The notes below the pieces were generated by a model, which worked only from the letters and a program-made list of their open reading frames with translations, was not told where the DNA came from and ran no database searches. Below are positions 10,964-20,585 of a stretch of 64,000 nucleotides of DNA, piece by piece (position 1 is the stretch's first letter; each line of letters opens with the position of its first letter). This stretch comes from Skeletonema tropicum (lineage: Eukaryota > Bacillariophyta > Thalassiosirophyceae > Thalassiosirales > Thalassiosiraceae), in assembly GCA_037178625.1 (NCBI GenBank), contig CM074149.1:62001-126000 (forward strand), read 5' to 3'. The position numbers were made by a program, and so were the translations under genes.

Positions 10964-13900
10964 ATGTTGTTCACAATGGCATCAAAAGTGATTACGGTAG
11001 CTGAGCTCCACCTTCTTACCTTGCTCTGGATCGAAAATGGAACAACTTCATTTCACAACCAAGGGAACGCAAGACAAACAGCTCTTCGACCGAAGATCGA
11101 GAAATGCAAAGCTTTCATCAAGTGCAAGAACCTACATTACGTGTCGAAAGCTATTGTTGCGGGATTAGTTAGCGTAGAGTACAGCGAGCAAGACATCCCA
11201 GGAGCATGCCGGTTGTGGAAAACGGACAATGGAGACCAATCGAACTGGCAAGCAACTGATTGCAATGAAGAAAAAGTAATTGCCGCCTACAATCGACTTG
11301 GCTTTGAGATCCCACTCGACCAACACAACGATCTGGATTGTTCTTTGGATACCTTTGTATCTTGTGTACAAACCTGGTGGAATAAATTTATGGAAATGGA
11401 GGTAGAAGAGCAAAAAGTATGGATCAATGAACGTGACTGGACCGATGTTGAGGACCTTTGGTTGGGAGGTTACACGCGTGTGGAGGATCTCCTTGCAAGT
11501 GGCAATTCTGGCGATCTTTTCCTTCGGTTCGTATTGCTCAATTTTTCCCGCATTAGCAGGATTGCCACCATTTTGTCGTAAGTTGGAAGCGTGTACATAA
11601 TGACTTTTATGTTTTGTTCGTTTTCGCTGACTCCATTTGAATCTCTCAGTGATGGCATGCACCGATCCATTGCTTTTTGGGAAGCTTTCCATAACCTCCT
11701 TGACGGAGACTTTGGTGAACTGCAACTTGACTTTGCTGGTGCTGGTTCTTTTCAGTTTAATTGTCGCTTTGATGTTAAACCAGCTGGTTCTAAAGAATCG
11801 GTTCATGCATATGTGTTTGCTTTAAGGGAAGGTTCTTTCAAAGTTGACTTAAATCTACAGTTGCCTTTGTCCACCCTGAATTCGATTTGTTTTGTCATTG
11901 AAATGATGGAGAAAGAAATCGATCTGGATCTGGTCAATTACGGAGAAATGATGGGAAAATTGCTCCAATTCATTGGCACAGCCAATTGTGCTCAGCTGCT
12001 GTTGTCATTCTTCGAAAACTCCAAGAGTTCTGGAGACAAGAATTACGATGATAACCTACACAACCACCTTGTTCAAATACGAACGGATAGACAAGGCTCT
12101 GAAAGGCGCTTCGAAAATGTTGGTAATGCTGACAAATCCGATGCAATGCTAGCGTATGTTGACATCAAACTCACCCCAGATACTTACGTAAGCCTTGCTG
12201 GATCAATCTTTCGCGAGGCTGAGCTGCCAGACCAAATTATTGGGCAGTTGAAAGCTTTGATGAGGTGGAAAACAACGCAAATGTCAGCGCAGGAAGTTCA
12301 GTTAACCCCGCTTCAGTTAGCCGAAACGCTCTCGGAACTCTGGACCTTCTTCCTCCTTTTGTTGATGCATAAAGCCATTTTAAAACAACGCTCAACAAGA
12401 GCGATGGAGCTGATGGGGCTCCCTGTAGAAGGAGAATCAATCCACTCTGCTTTGCAAGATTTTGACAACTTTTTGGCTTTATTCTTTTCCAAATTGCGGA
12501 AGGAATTAACCTTTCTGCCGATGCTGTACGAAGGTACAAAATCTAACAATTGGGCGCCTGAAATTGCCGATCATCTCGAAAGAGCATTCAAACCTGAACA
12601 GATTTGGGACTCAGGTGCAGGTTCCAAGATCAAAAACCTCGCCTTAATCTCTCTCACAATTTGTTTGAATTCCTTTTTATGTCCTTTGTTGTTAAAGAGG
12701 ATTAAAGCACTGTTTGCAAAAACCCGCGAAGAAAAGAAGGCACTTGAATTATTATCTTCGATTTATGCATTCACCGGTGTCTCGTTGATCCTCTTCGATA
12801 TTTCATATCAGACACGTACCAAACCGGGGAATAACAAGAGGAGATATGTCCCAAGGATAGTTATGGTTCAGATGGCTTCAAAGAAGATATTCAACGATAT
12901 CCTTAATCTTTTGGAAGCAGGTACCTTTGTTGATGCGGCAAATACTGTTAAACGAGTCTTACTCTCGATGCCAATTGGTTCAGATTATTGGTTTCGGCCT
13001 AGATTTGGACATATAAAGAACAAGGTGACCTTTCTCCTATTGGATAAAGGGGCTGCTTCTTCCACATCAGCAACAGTTCTTTTGGCAATCTCTCTTTTGA
13101 TGAGTCAACTCCTCGACGGAGATGGAGTTAGGCAGAGAGTCCAAGTGTTTTTGGGTCTAACCCCCTTTAATTCACAGCCTGGAGTGGTTAACACCGAATA
13201 TGACAGAATTTGCACTGATCCTACAATCGGTATTCAACTTCCACAAGTATTTTCTTTTCCGGTTGAAGCTTTGAATGAGGACAAAATTTGCGATCTCCTC
13301 AAAGAAACTGATGGAGATGTTGACAAAGAAGACAATGGCAATGGTGGCAAAGAAGATGATAGTCATAGTGGTGCATCTGCAGTTGAATTTGAAGCACAAG
13401 AAGATACTGCTCCTGCTGCTGCACTACCTGATGCCAATGATGACGATGACGTTGATGAGGATCCTACCCCTCTTGAAAGAATCGGTAGGGAAGGTGGGAA
13501 GTCGGAAGCTGTCTTGGCTAAAATGCAAAAGCAAGCAAAAAATGCAAAGGAAAAGAGGACACGTAACGACGACGACGATGATGTCAATGATAGAATAGAA
13601 ACGAGTGAAAAGATCATGCTGCAATTTCTTGGGTTTCTCGCGCGTGAAAAGGTCAATCTTAAAAACTGTCCCAAATGGAGGAGAGCTGTCAAAGAGTGTG
13701 GGGTATCAGATCCTACCAAATTAGATTTTGAGGGTTGCTATAGTGGGGTAATCAACTTTGCCTTTGATTATGTTGAAAGTACTGGTGTGAGAAGAAGCGA
13801 TATTGGAGACAATGGAGGGATGAATTCAAATTCAGAATTCATGGCACTTGAATATTTCCTGGGCGATGCCACTGGGCAACAAGACAGTGGAACATCTGTC

Positions 13901-14341
13901 TCAGGGGACAATCATGGACAAGAGTCAGAGTCATCCGAGTCTGAGGAGAGCAAGGACGAGGACAAGGACGAGAATCAAAAGAAAAAACCTAGGTTGCTGT
14001 CAGATGGTGAGAATACAGCAGACAGCAGCGGGTCTGTGGGAGATTTGTCTATGAGATATTTGTTTCGAGATGGTGAGAATACAGCAGACAGCAGCGGGTC
14101 TGTGGGAGATTTTTCTATTAGAGATTTGTTTCGAGATGGTGAGAATACAGCAGACAGCAGCGGGTCTGTGGGAGATTTTTCTATTAGAGATTTGTTTCGA
14201 GATGGCATCCGCGACAACCTCTATGATTCCAACGGCGACTTGGATTTACCAGCAAAAGGAAACAGCAACAGCAACAGCAACAGCGACGATAGTACGGCAG
14301 ACAGCAACGGCGATGCAACACAGATAAGTACTAATCCTTAA
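10964..14341 (+). CDS. Large two-exon hypothetical protein with acidic, repeat-containing C-terminus
   Basis: Exon 1 is 10964-11577 and exon 2 is 11650-14341. A 72-nt intron, GTAAGT...CTCTCAG, restores one frame across an otherwise in-frame stop, and the junction codon is Ser (TC/T). The product is about 1,100 residues. The first ~750 residues look globular and helix-rich, without a motif I recognise. Acidic patches rich in Asp, Glu and Asn follow, flanking a basic stretch (KMQKQAKNAKEKRTR). Near the end are three 22-residue repeats (66 bp each, from 14003) that contain DGENTADSSGSVGD and DLFR. The tail is Asn/Ser/Asp-rich. Such acidic low-complexity tails occur in nuclear proteins, but that is only a suggestion. 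The start ATG at 10964 is followed by a second one (MLFTM) four codons on. Confidence 0.75.
11578..11649 (+). other. 72-nt spliceosomal intron
   Basis: The donor is GTAAGT and the acceptor TCTCAG. Exon 1 ends with two bases of a codon and exon 2 supplies the third; without splicing the frame ends at a TAA inside the donor region. The size is typical of short diatom introns. Confidence 0.85.
14003..14200 (+). repeat. Three 66-bp in-frame tandem repeats
   Basis: Units begin at 14003, 14069 and 14135 with GATGGTGAGAATACAGCAGA. They encode 22-residue repeats in the C-terminus of the large protein. Units 2 and 3 are identical in nearly all positions, while the first differs slightly (LSMRYLFR versus FSIRDLFR), which points to recent duplication. 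Confidence 0.9.
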
Positions 14342-14935
14342 GTAAATTTATTTATTGTTAGCAAACTCTGTGAAGGATATAGAGATAGAGTGCAAAGAGG
14401 ACTCTCTAACTCTAATCGGCCCTCGGGGCCCCCGTTCATGGAGTGCAGAGCAGCGTAATAGGGGGCCGCAGGTGCCCTTCTATTACAGGTGGGAAAATTC
14501 ATTATTTTTCACCCCCATTATTCTACAGAGTTATAGGTAGGAATCAGTACATGTGTTTTTTAGTGAGAAGGTTTACTTTAGGGACACGTAGAGTCCTCGG
14601 TAGAGACTACCGGCGTAGGATCTGTATGTGTTCCTATGTAGAAAGCAAGAAGTACCTGTTGAAAGCGAGAAATTTACTGTACTAGATGCGCTTTTTGAGC
14701 ATCTAAATCGGTCTGTACGAGAAAGAAATACAGGTTTTACACGGGCGTTAGTCAATTTAGTTTTTGTCTTTCTTCGTCGCGAGAAAATGTCTTTTTGTAA
14801 AACTGTGCTTGATATATCGAATCGTGCGCTTGCAGATGTTTTACTGATCACCAGATGCAGACGCTTAATTGAGTTGTTGTATTCTTTGTGGTGAGAAAGT
14901 GTCTGTTTTGTAAAACTGTGCAGTGATCAATTTTA
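14342..14935. other. Intergenic region with tandem short repeats
   Basis: No gene is supported. Two related segments, near 14780-14860 and 14890-14950, share GAGAAA, TGTAAAACTGTGC and ATCACCAGATG. The motif GGCCCTCGGGGCC at 14418-14430 is one of five exact copies in the window. Confidence 0.5.
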
Positions 14936-16021
14936 CTAATCACCAGATGAAGATCCTGCGAAGTAATCACTTGGGATTTCATGATCCTTCTTCGCTTCAT
15001 TCCACTTCTTGTTCGGGTTGGTTATGATGTTGGTAATCCTGGTTGTCAGGTCTGTCCTGTCTTTGATGAAATTGCCCTTGATTGCTGCTGCGTACGATGT
15101 TTCTGTGATTTCTTCCAACTTTCTCTTGCTATACCTCGTCTTCGACTCTTCTGCCTTCCCCTCCAAGTATTTCACCCAATTTGCTCGCTTCTTGTACGAT
15201 TCGCAGAACTGGCCATTTTGCTTTCTCTAGCAATTTTTTAATCGGTTCGTTGAAATGTTGCTTCCGGTCCAGTATATGGCACTGTCCGACGGGTATGCTT
15301 GATCTTTGGAGCCAAGTGTTTTGCCTCTGCTGGTAGCCACGTACATTGTTCCAAGAAACTTGCTAATCTCCCACAACTCATCTGCTGGATCTATTATCAT
15401 GCGGTTCCAGCGGTCTCCTTTGTCGAATCCAGCTTCGAGTCCTTGACAGCGGTGGATGGTGATGGCGTAGGCAATTTGCAATGGCATGAATAATGCGGTG
15501 CAGCATCCCCTGTTGCAAATCTGCTCGTAGGGTGGGATTGGCACGTGCTGTGCGCAATAAGTTGGGGTAGGATGCATTTGTATCAGTATGAAATGAGTTA
15601 GTAGTGTTTTCGCAGAGAGTGGCAATTGTCTTGTGTCTTTCGTGTGTCAACTTTTACTCACCGTTGGGTTGTTCTTGTCCCATGGGTCCTCGCCTGGTGG
15701 TGGTTTGTATGTAGGGAAATCCACAACAATGTACTTCGGTAGGCTAACCTCACCTTTACCGTTTGGTCCAACGGAGCGATCCTTATCGTAAACGATCTCG
15801 ACTACTACCCCAATAGCTGAGACGTACAATCCTGAGTTGGGATCGATGTTGGCTGACTCCAAGCAAACATGTGCACCTACGCACACATCAAAGGTGTAGA
15901 ATAGCCTCCTGCCGTAAAAGTGCGACTGGTATGCTGTGTTATTGCCCGCCATCCTGCTGCTGAATTGACACCTGAGCCTAGCTATTGGTACTTTCAGTCG
16001 TTCGTGTGTTTTGATCAGCAT
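14936..16021 (-). pseudogene. Truncated PIF1-like helicase, C-terminal part
   Basis: Reading leftwards, 16021-15662 encodes VCVGAHVCLESANIDP, GLYVSAIGVVVEIVYD and LPKYIVVDFPTYKPP. After an intron at 15661-15548 (GTGAGT...GCACAG, 114 nt, phase 0), the frame continues HVPIPPYEQ, LQIAYAITIHRCQGLE and GTMYVATSRGKTLG. These match the C-terminal motor motifs of PIF1/RecD-type superfamily-1B helicases: the GLY-G-A-G block, the A-A-T-IH+-QG motif and the Y-A-SR motif. The Walker A and B N-terminal half is missing. A TAG at 15227-15229 interrupts the frame, yet the same frame stays open to 14936 (FCESYKKRANWVKYLEGKAEE), so it is probably nonsense-mutated. PIF1 fragments of this kind usually come from mobile elements or expanded families. 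Confidence 0.8.
15548..15661 (-). other. 114-nt intron in the helicase fragment
   Basis: The donor is GTGAGT and the acceptor CAG on the minus strand, phase 0. It joins NNPT to HVPIPP, a run that agrees with the usual order of PIF1 C-terminal motifs, and it removes a stop codon (V-S-K-S-stop). Confidence 0.75.
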
Positions 16022-16140
16022 GTCTACGTAGGCAGTTGCATTTGTTTATTAGGTAAAATTGTTCAGTGATCGATTATACTAAAATGATTCAATAAGCAAG
16101 CGATACTTAGTGCGGCAGTGCACATGCACACAAAATAAAC

Positions 16141-16921
16141 TCACATGATAGTTGAATCAGGAGAGGCCTTCTCTCCGACAGGTACCGGTTTAGACTTTTT
16201 CGTGACAGCACCTTTCTCGGACAAATCCGGTTCATCATCATCTTGAACAGGCTGATCACGGGAGCCCGAATGAGTTTTGTCTTCAAGTACAAGTTTCCCG
16301 TTCTCATCACTGGTGTGAAGTTGAAGGTTGAAAAAAAAACTTGTAAGTAAAAAGGAAAGACCGAATTTGTAAAACGGTACAATGAACAAAAATACCAAAA
16401 TCATTGAACCACACGAAGGTTAACCTTCTCTCTTACCAAAAATGCTCACAATTTGAAGTGTACGGCGCTTGGCTTGTACCTCCTTTCTGAGCAATAGCGG
16501 CAAACATTAAGAAGTTGACCGCTGCAGACACCAGATCATCTTTGTCAGTAGAATCAGTCTTACCAACTGGGACATTCGGGTAATGTTCAGACAGTTCATT
16601 CAGGATGTACTTGATTGACCCGACTTCAAAGACGGAAAGAGCAGAAAAGAGCAGTTGTTCCTTCTCCAACTTGGCAACGTCAAACCCATCGCCTAATGCA
16701 ACAGACGCTAGCAGCAAGAAGATACGATCGTCGGTACGCACCAAACGCCAATTGATGTCTGTTACGCTCAATGCAATGACAGGAGCCGACGGTTTAGCGG
16801 CAGTCTTGACCCCTGACGAAGTAAGACGTGCATCGACATTGCTCCGATTCCGCACGGCACGGAAGCCCTTACCATTACTACCAACGGTGGATATAACTGG
16901 ATTTGTGTTGCCAAACTTCAT
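16141..16921 (-). CDS. Two-exon hypothetical protein
   Basis: Exon 1 is 16921-16437, an intron follows at 16436-16310 (GTAAGA...CACCAG, 127 nt), and exon 2 is 16309-16141. The product is about 217 residues. It starts MKFGNTNPVISTVGSNGKGF and has a central helical region (INWRLVRTDDRIFLLLASVA, FSALSVFEVGSIKYILNELS). It ends with a charged tail containing QDDDEPDLSEKG and KKSKPVPVGEK. I do not recognise the family. The gene lies head-to-tail with the helicase fragment, about 120 bp upstream of it on the same strand. Similar AT-rich inverted motifs occur at 14910, 16053 and 17969, so both might belong to one element. That grouping is inference. Confidence 0.6.
16310..16436 (-). other. 127-nt intron
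   Basis: The donor GTAAGA sits directly after the codon for Trp-position 162 of the unspliced frame, and the acceptor CACCAG is preceded by a pyrimidine-rich stretch. Splicing replaces an immediate stop with a 56-codon charged exon. Confidence 0.65.
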
Positions 16922-18724
16922 TATTTATTCGGACAATGTAGAAATGTGATGATGTAAATGATGCAATGCATAATTTATGAGAGCTGTTGAACGGCTCGAC
17001 AACGTACAAACTGCCTACATAACCGCCGCCAACGCACCAGCGCAATAATCAGCAGAGAACAATGCAATCAATAACCAACCACGTCATGAAGTAAACGAGT
17101 TCCTTCGTAAGCTACGTCGGCAACACAAGATCTTGTGGTTCAACACATCGACAACACGTCGACAAAAAGATTCAGCTCAACACTAGACGTCGACGTGGAG
17201 TTAAGAACTGACGTATTGATCAGTACGTGGCCAAAGATCGGCAGTTATTCAAATGCAAACACGTCGGCAACCAACGTCGGCGTCTATTTAGACTTGCATC
17301 AATAGACGACTCGGCAGATAATGTAATTGAGCCAATGTCGACCAGAGTACTTGCTGCATGAACTTAAATACTTTTTTGTTCATTGGATTTTGCCAACACC
17401 TGACTTCTGGTACTTTGTGACGTAAGACGATTGGAATCAAGTGTACTAATTCCTTAAGTAACGAAGTTTACCACGTCACTCAGAGAAAAAATTAAGAAAA
17501 TAGAGGGTGACGGGGATGCACACCGGAAAGAACGAAGAAGCTCATCGACAATCTGACTTAATACTTAATGAACGCGATGTACAAATAGATCGACAGCGAC
17601 GGACAATGTGCACCGAAGCAATTTTGGTTGACCACCGAAGCGAAGCAGGAGGAACAATGCTGTCAGAGAGAGAAAGAATAAAGACATGGATAGACGGAGA
17701 AATAATTGTGTATACCAATTCCGACAAATTTTTGTCTATTGAATTTGTCACAAACGTGACACAATATCGATGAAAATGCGTGCGTACGTCTCACAGACAA
17801 ATGAGAACCAACAGCTCAGGTGTAATGACGTGTTGTTGAAGTTGAAGTGACACAGACGTGGCAAAATCCAAAAAAAAAAGATGCGCCGGAGGTGGAGAAT
17901 GTCAGTTTTGTCATTTCCGCGAAGAAGCTAGAGAAATTGTCAATCACGAGAAAGACAATTTGAATTGGTAAAATTGTGCACAACACAATTTTAGTAAATA
18001 CTCAAGTAATTATCTAACATCACAACAAACCAGAACATCACCGTCCACCAAATACACTACGTCTATGACGTCATTGCAGAGCAACTTTATAGCCGGATTC
18101 CGTTGTAAAAAGACTACTAACAAACCAAAGTGCAATGGCCAACTACAAAATGACACAATACTCGACAGGCCCCGAGGGCCCGCGCTGATCCCGCCACAGG
18201 CACCACCACGCCACCACGCTCGCCACATTCTGCGCGCCCCTGTTTATAGTTTCTAATTTCCCTCTCGAGAGAGGCCTCTATCTATTTGCAATTGCAAACT
18301 TGGTGAAAGGAGATCCGTTGCGGTTGTCTCAATGAAGACACATCTCACGTCGGTCGCACATCTTTCTACAATGAGTCTGTTGACGAGCTGATTGAGATTG
18401 AGTGGTTAGGGTTAGACGAGGCCGACACCGACACCGATCATCTGCTTTTTTATATGATGATGATGGAGAGGCTACCGTATCATTGTGTCTCTCGACCAAT
18501 TTCTCGATCTTCGAAAGGGGTGGTACAATAACCATAGGCCCTGTGCTGTTGCTCTGCGTGTTTATTGCAGAAAAGAAAGGAAAGAGAAAGACAAAAGCAA
18601 AAGAGATGTAGATGTAGATTTAGATGTCTGCTCGTCTACATTCCGAGTAATTTACTATGCTATGTCAATAGGAGTATTCAATACTCTAAGTACTTCTCTA
18701 GTCAAGTTCCAAGTCACATCATAA
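16922..18724. other. Non-coding stretch with many short direct and inverted repeats
   Basis: No gene is supported. The stretch 17100-17350 is crowded with GTCGGCAAC/GTCGACAAC-type words. A perfect 10-bp inverted repeat, TAAAATTGTG-CACAA-CACAATTTTA, lies at 17969-17993. The motif GGCCCCGAGGGCC occurs at 18168-18180. The open frame at 17507-17773 has no recognisable feature. Confidence 0.5.
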
Positions 18725-18850
18725 TCATGTGGTATGGTACTCAATGCCAAGGACGTCCTGTCGACACACTTCCTCTCCATCGACACACTTCCTCTCCATC
18801 CAGACCGCATGCAAAGCGAGTAGACGTACCTACCTATGTGCATGCAAATT
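18725..18850 (+). repeat. Diverged relic of the 114-bp satellite module
   Basis: The order of words is preserved: GTGGTATGGTACTCAATGCC, AGGACGTCC, CTTCCTCTCCAT, CAGACCGCAT and TACCTACCTATG. All have near-identical counterparts in the satellite (GTGGTACTCAATGCTC, AGGAAGTCC, CTTCCTCTGCAT, CAGTACCGCAT, TATCTACCTATG). It sits ~320 bp upstream of the RING/Sel1 gene, so the satellite may have originated from, or been inserted into, the flank of this family. Confidence 0.75.
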
Positions 18851-19083
18851 CTCCAGAGAAGAGGGGCAAAGTAGATGAGATAAAAGTGTGTTGAATGTTG
18901 AACGTGTGTGCTGAAATGCCCTGAGCTTCTTCTCTGCTCTCTATCTCCTGTCACATCTCTACGATGTTGTACTTCAGTAGAGCATGCAGGAAGGCTCATA
19001 ATGGCTCTCATAAAATAATGATCTCCTCACATTTCGGAGCGTCAGCAGAACTACTACGTACCACTCCTCTTGTTGCTCCTCTC

Positions 19084-19130
19084 ACCCATAGCCGAATACA
19101 ACAATTATTCTGCTCATAAAATTGATAAAA
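19084..19130 (+). promoter_or_regulatory. Leader block shared with the 8.7-kb gene
   Basis: This block is nearly identical to 8695-8735 (CATAGCCGAATACAACAATT continuing to ATAAAATTGATAAA). It directly precedes the RING/Sel1 coding region and is probably part of its 5' UTR or promoter. Confidence 0.5.
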
Positions 19131-19165
19131 CCAGAGCGAAACACCCTCACCGACACTCGGTTGCT

Positions 19166-19915
19166 ATGACTATGATGAAACGGCTTGGTTATGATCAATT
19201 ATTCAAGCAACCTGAGAGTAATGATCGTGGTGACTGCCCTATTTGTTGCTTGCCCCTTCCGATCCAAACATTAGCACTTAGTTCATGCTGTGGAACAGTG
19301 GTATGTGAGGGATGTTCATACGCCTATTTGCTACGCAAGAGAGGAGTTAATATCGAACCTACATGTCCATTCTGCCGACACCCAGTACCAGAAACAGAGG
19401 AAGAAATCAAGAAGAATTTGATGAAAAGAGTTGAGGCGAACGATCATAATGCACTGAATAAAATGGGTAACATTTGTTGGAAAGAGGGTGACTATGATGG
19501 TGCGTTCAAATATTTGACAAAGGCAGTGGAGTTGGGCAATGTGGATGCGCATCATAAACTATCAATTATGTATTTGAAGGGGCAAGGTGTCGAGAAGGAT
19601 GAGAAGAAGAATATATTCCATCTGGAACAAGCGGCCATTCAAGGCCACACATATGCTCGATACAATCTTGCAATGAATGAAGGTAGAAAAGGTAGAAGTG
19701 ATAGAGCTGTGAAGCATTTGATCATCGCTGCCAACCTTGGAGATGATACTGCGATTAAAAAGCTGATGGGGTGCTACAGAGATGGACTCGTCAGCAAAGA
19801 TGACTTTGCCATGGCTCTTCGTGCACACAAGGCTGCCGTCGATGCAATGAAAAGTCCACAGAGAATTGCTGCTGGAAAATACTATGCGGAGATTCCAGGG
19901 GGTGGTGTGGTGTAG
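19166..19915 (+). CDS. RING-like zinc-finger protein with Sel1 repeats, C-terminus altered by a SINE
   Basis: The first ATG of the frame is at 19166; the upstream part is open but lies in the shared leader. Near residues 24-75 is a Cys-rich RING-like module: CPICCLPLP, SSCCGTVVCEGC and CPFCRHPVP. Sel1-like (TPR-type) repeats follow, such as AFKYLTKAVELGNVDAHHKL and LSIMYLKGQGVEKD, then IAANLGDD and the family tail KDDFAMALRAHKAAVDAMKS. The same tail occurs in the protein at 41010. Such proteins are expanded in diatoms; RING modules suggest ubiquitin-ligase activity and Sel1 repeats protein binding, but neither is shown here. The last five codons (GGGVV, stop TAG) come from the inserted SINE. 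Without it the frame would read on from AEIP through IRY to TAA just after the second target duplication. Confidence 0.85.
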   Translation: MTMMKRLGYDQLFKQPESNDRGDCPICCLPLPIQTLALSSCCGTVVCEGCSYAYLLRKRGVNIEPTCPFCRHPVPETEEEIKKNLMKRVEANDHNALNKMGNICWKEGDYDGAFKYLTKAVELGNVDAHHKLSIMYLKGQGVEKDEKKNIFHLEQAAIQGHTYARYNLAMNEGRKGRSDRAVKHLIIAANLGDDTAIKKLMGCYRDGLVSKDDFAMALRAHKAAVDAMKSPQRIAAGKYYAEIPGGGVV

Positions 19916-20189
19916 TGGTAGCACCGCCTCTCTTGTGGTGGGGGGTCTTGGGTTCGAGTCCCTTGTGGTGTGGGTCTTGGGTTCGAGTCCGTGCCAATAA
20001 TCCTGGCTGTTTGAGGTGTCGCAGCTTGGGGTGCGATCAGGGAAATAGAGATTTACAAGCTCTACTTTGTAACTTGTATCACATGTTCGTTATTCACCAT
20101 TAGTTAACCATAGATAATGTATCCCCTTCAGAGAGGGACCACCTGACGTACTTTAAAATTTCTGTTAAATTTACTATGCGGAGATTCCA
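19881..20189 (+). mobile_element. tRNA-derived SINE copy 1 with 17-bp target-site duplications
   Basis: The inserted DNA is 19898-20172 (275 bp), flanked by perfect direct repeats ACTATGCGGAGATTCCA at 19881-19897 and 20173-20189. Its head carries a Pol III A-box-like TGGTGTAGTGG (19908-19918) and two B boxes GGTTCGAGTCC (19951-19961 and 19980-19990), produced by a 29-bp tandem duplication. The acceptor and T stems pair poorly, so it is tRNA-derived rather than a tRNA gene. The 3' body (CACATGTTCGTTAT, then GACGTACTTTAAA, TTTCTGTTA) recurs at 40164 and, inverted, at 52616. Confidence 0.9.
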
Positions 20190-20557
20190 ATCCGATACTA
20201 ACGATTAAATTATACGACAGTAGATACTTGCGTAGAAGATATGCTTGCGAGAGTCGCTCTGATTGTCCACTCACTGAACTAGACATTTTATTCTGAGGGA
20301 GGGAGTATGGTACTCGCATCAAAAGATACATGGCTTACTAGGCTTAGTTCGAGACACTGACACCTACTTGCTCCTACTCCACTTAGGTTGTACGTTCTAT
20401 TTACGTGCGGTGACGGCCCACGTTTGCCCCATCAGGAAGATAAGCTCGGGAATCGGGAAGATGCAAAACAGCGGGAGCCAAAAAATTTGATGGAGACAGC
20501 GTTTCCACCCGCCTCTTTCTAGCTTACTCCCTAATAACTGAATTTACACCAAAGCGG
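20190..20557. other. Intergenic, no supported gene
   Basis: The first codons after the second target duplication (ATCCGATACTAA) are the displaced original end of the RING/Sel1 gene. Nothing else is recognised except a TTTGATGGAGAC word at 20487-20498 that recurs in the palindrome at 20558. Confidence 0.5.
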
Positions 20558-20585
20558 GTGTCTCCATCAAATTTGATGGAGACAC
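20558..20585. repeat. Perfect 28-bp palindrome
   Basis: Each half is GTGTCTCCATCAAA followed by its exact complement. The half-site TTTGATGGAGAC also occurs alone at 20487-20498, and a variant (TTTGATAGATGGAGAC) near 20606-20621. A protein-binding site or the tip of a small foldback element are both possible; nothing in the context decides it. Confidence 0.85.

Noticed and set aside
19908..19995. A tRNA gene
   Set aside because: The A and B boxes are present, but acceptor and T stems pair poorly, the B box is duplicated, and the region lies inside a SINE flanked by target duplications.
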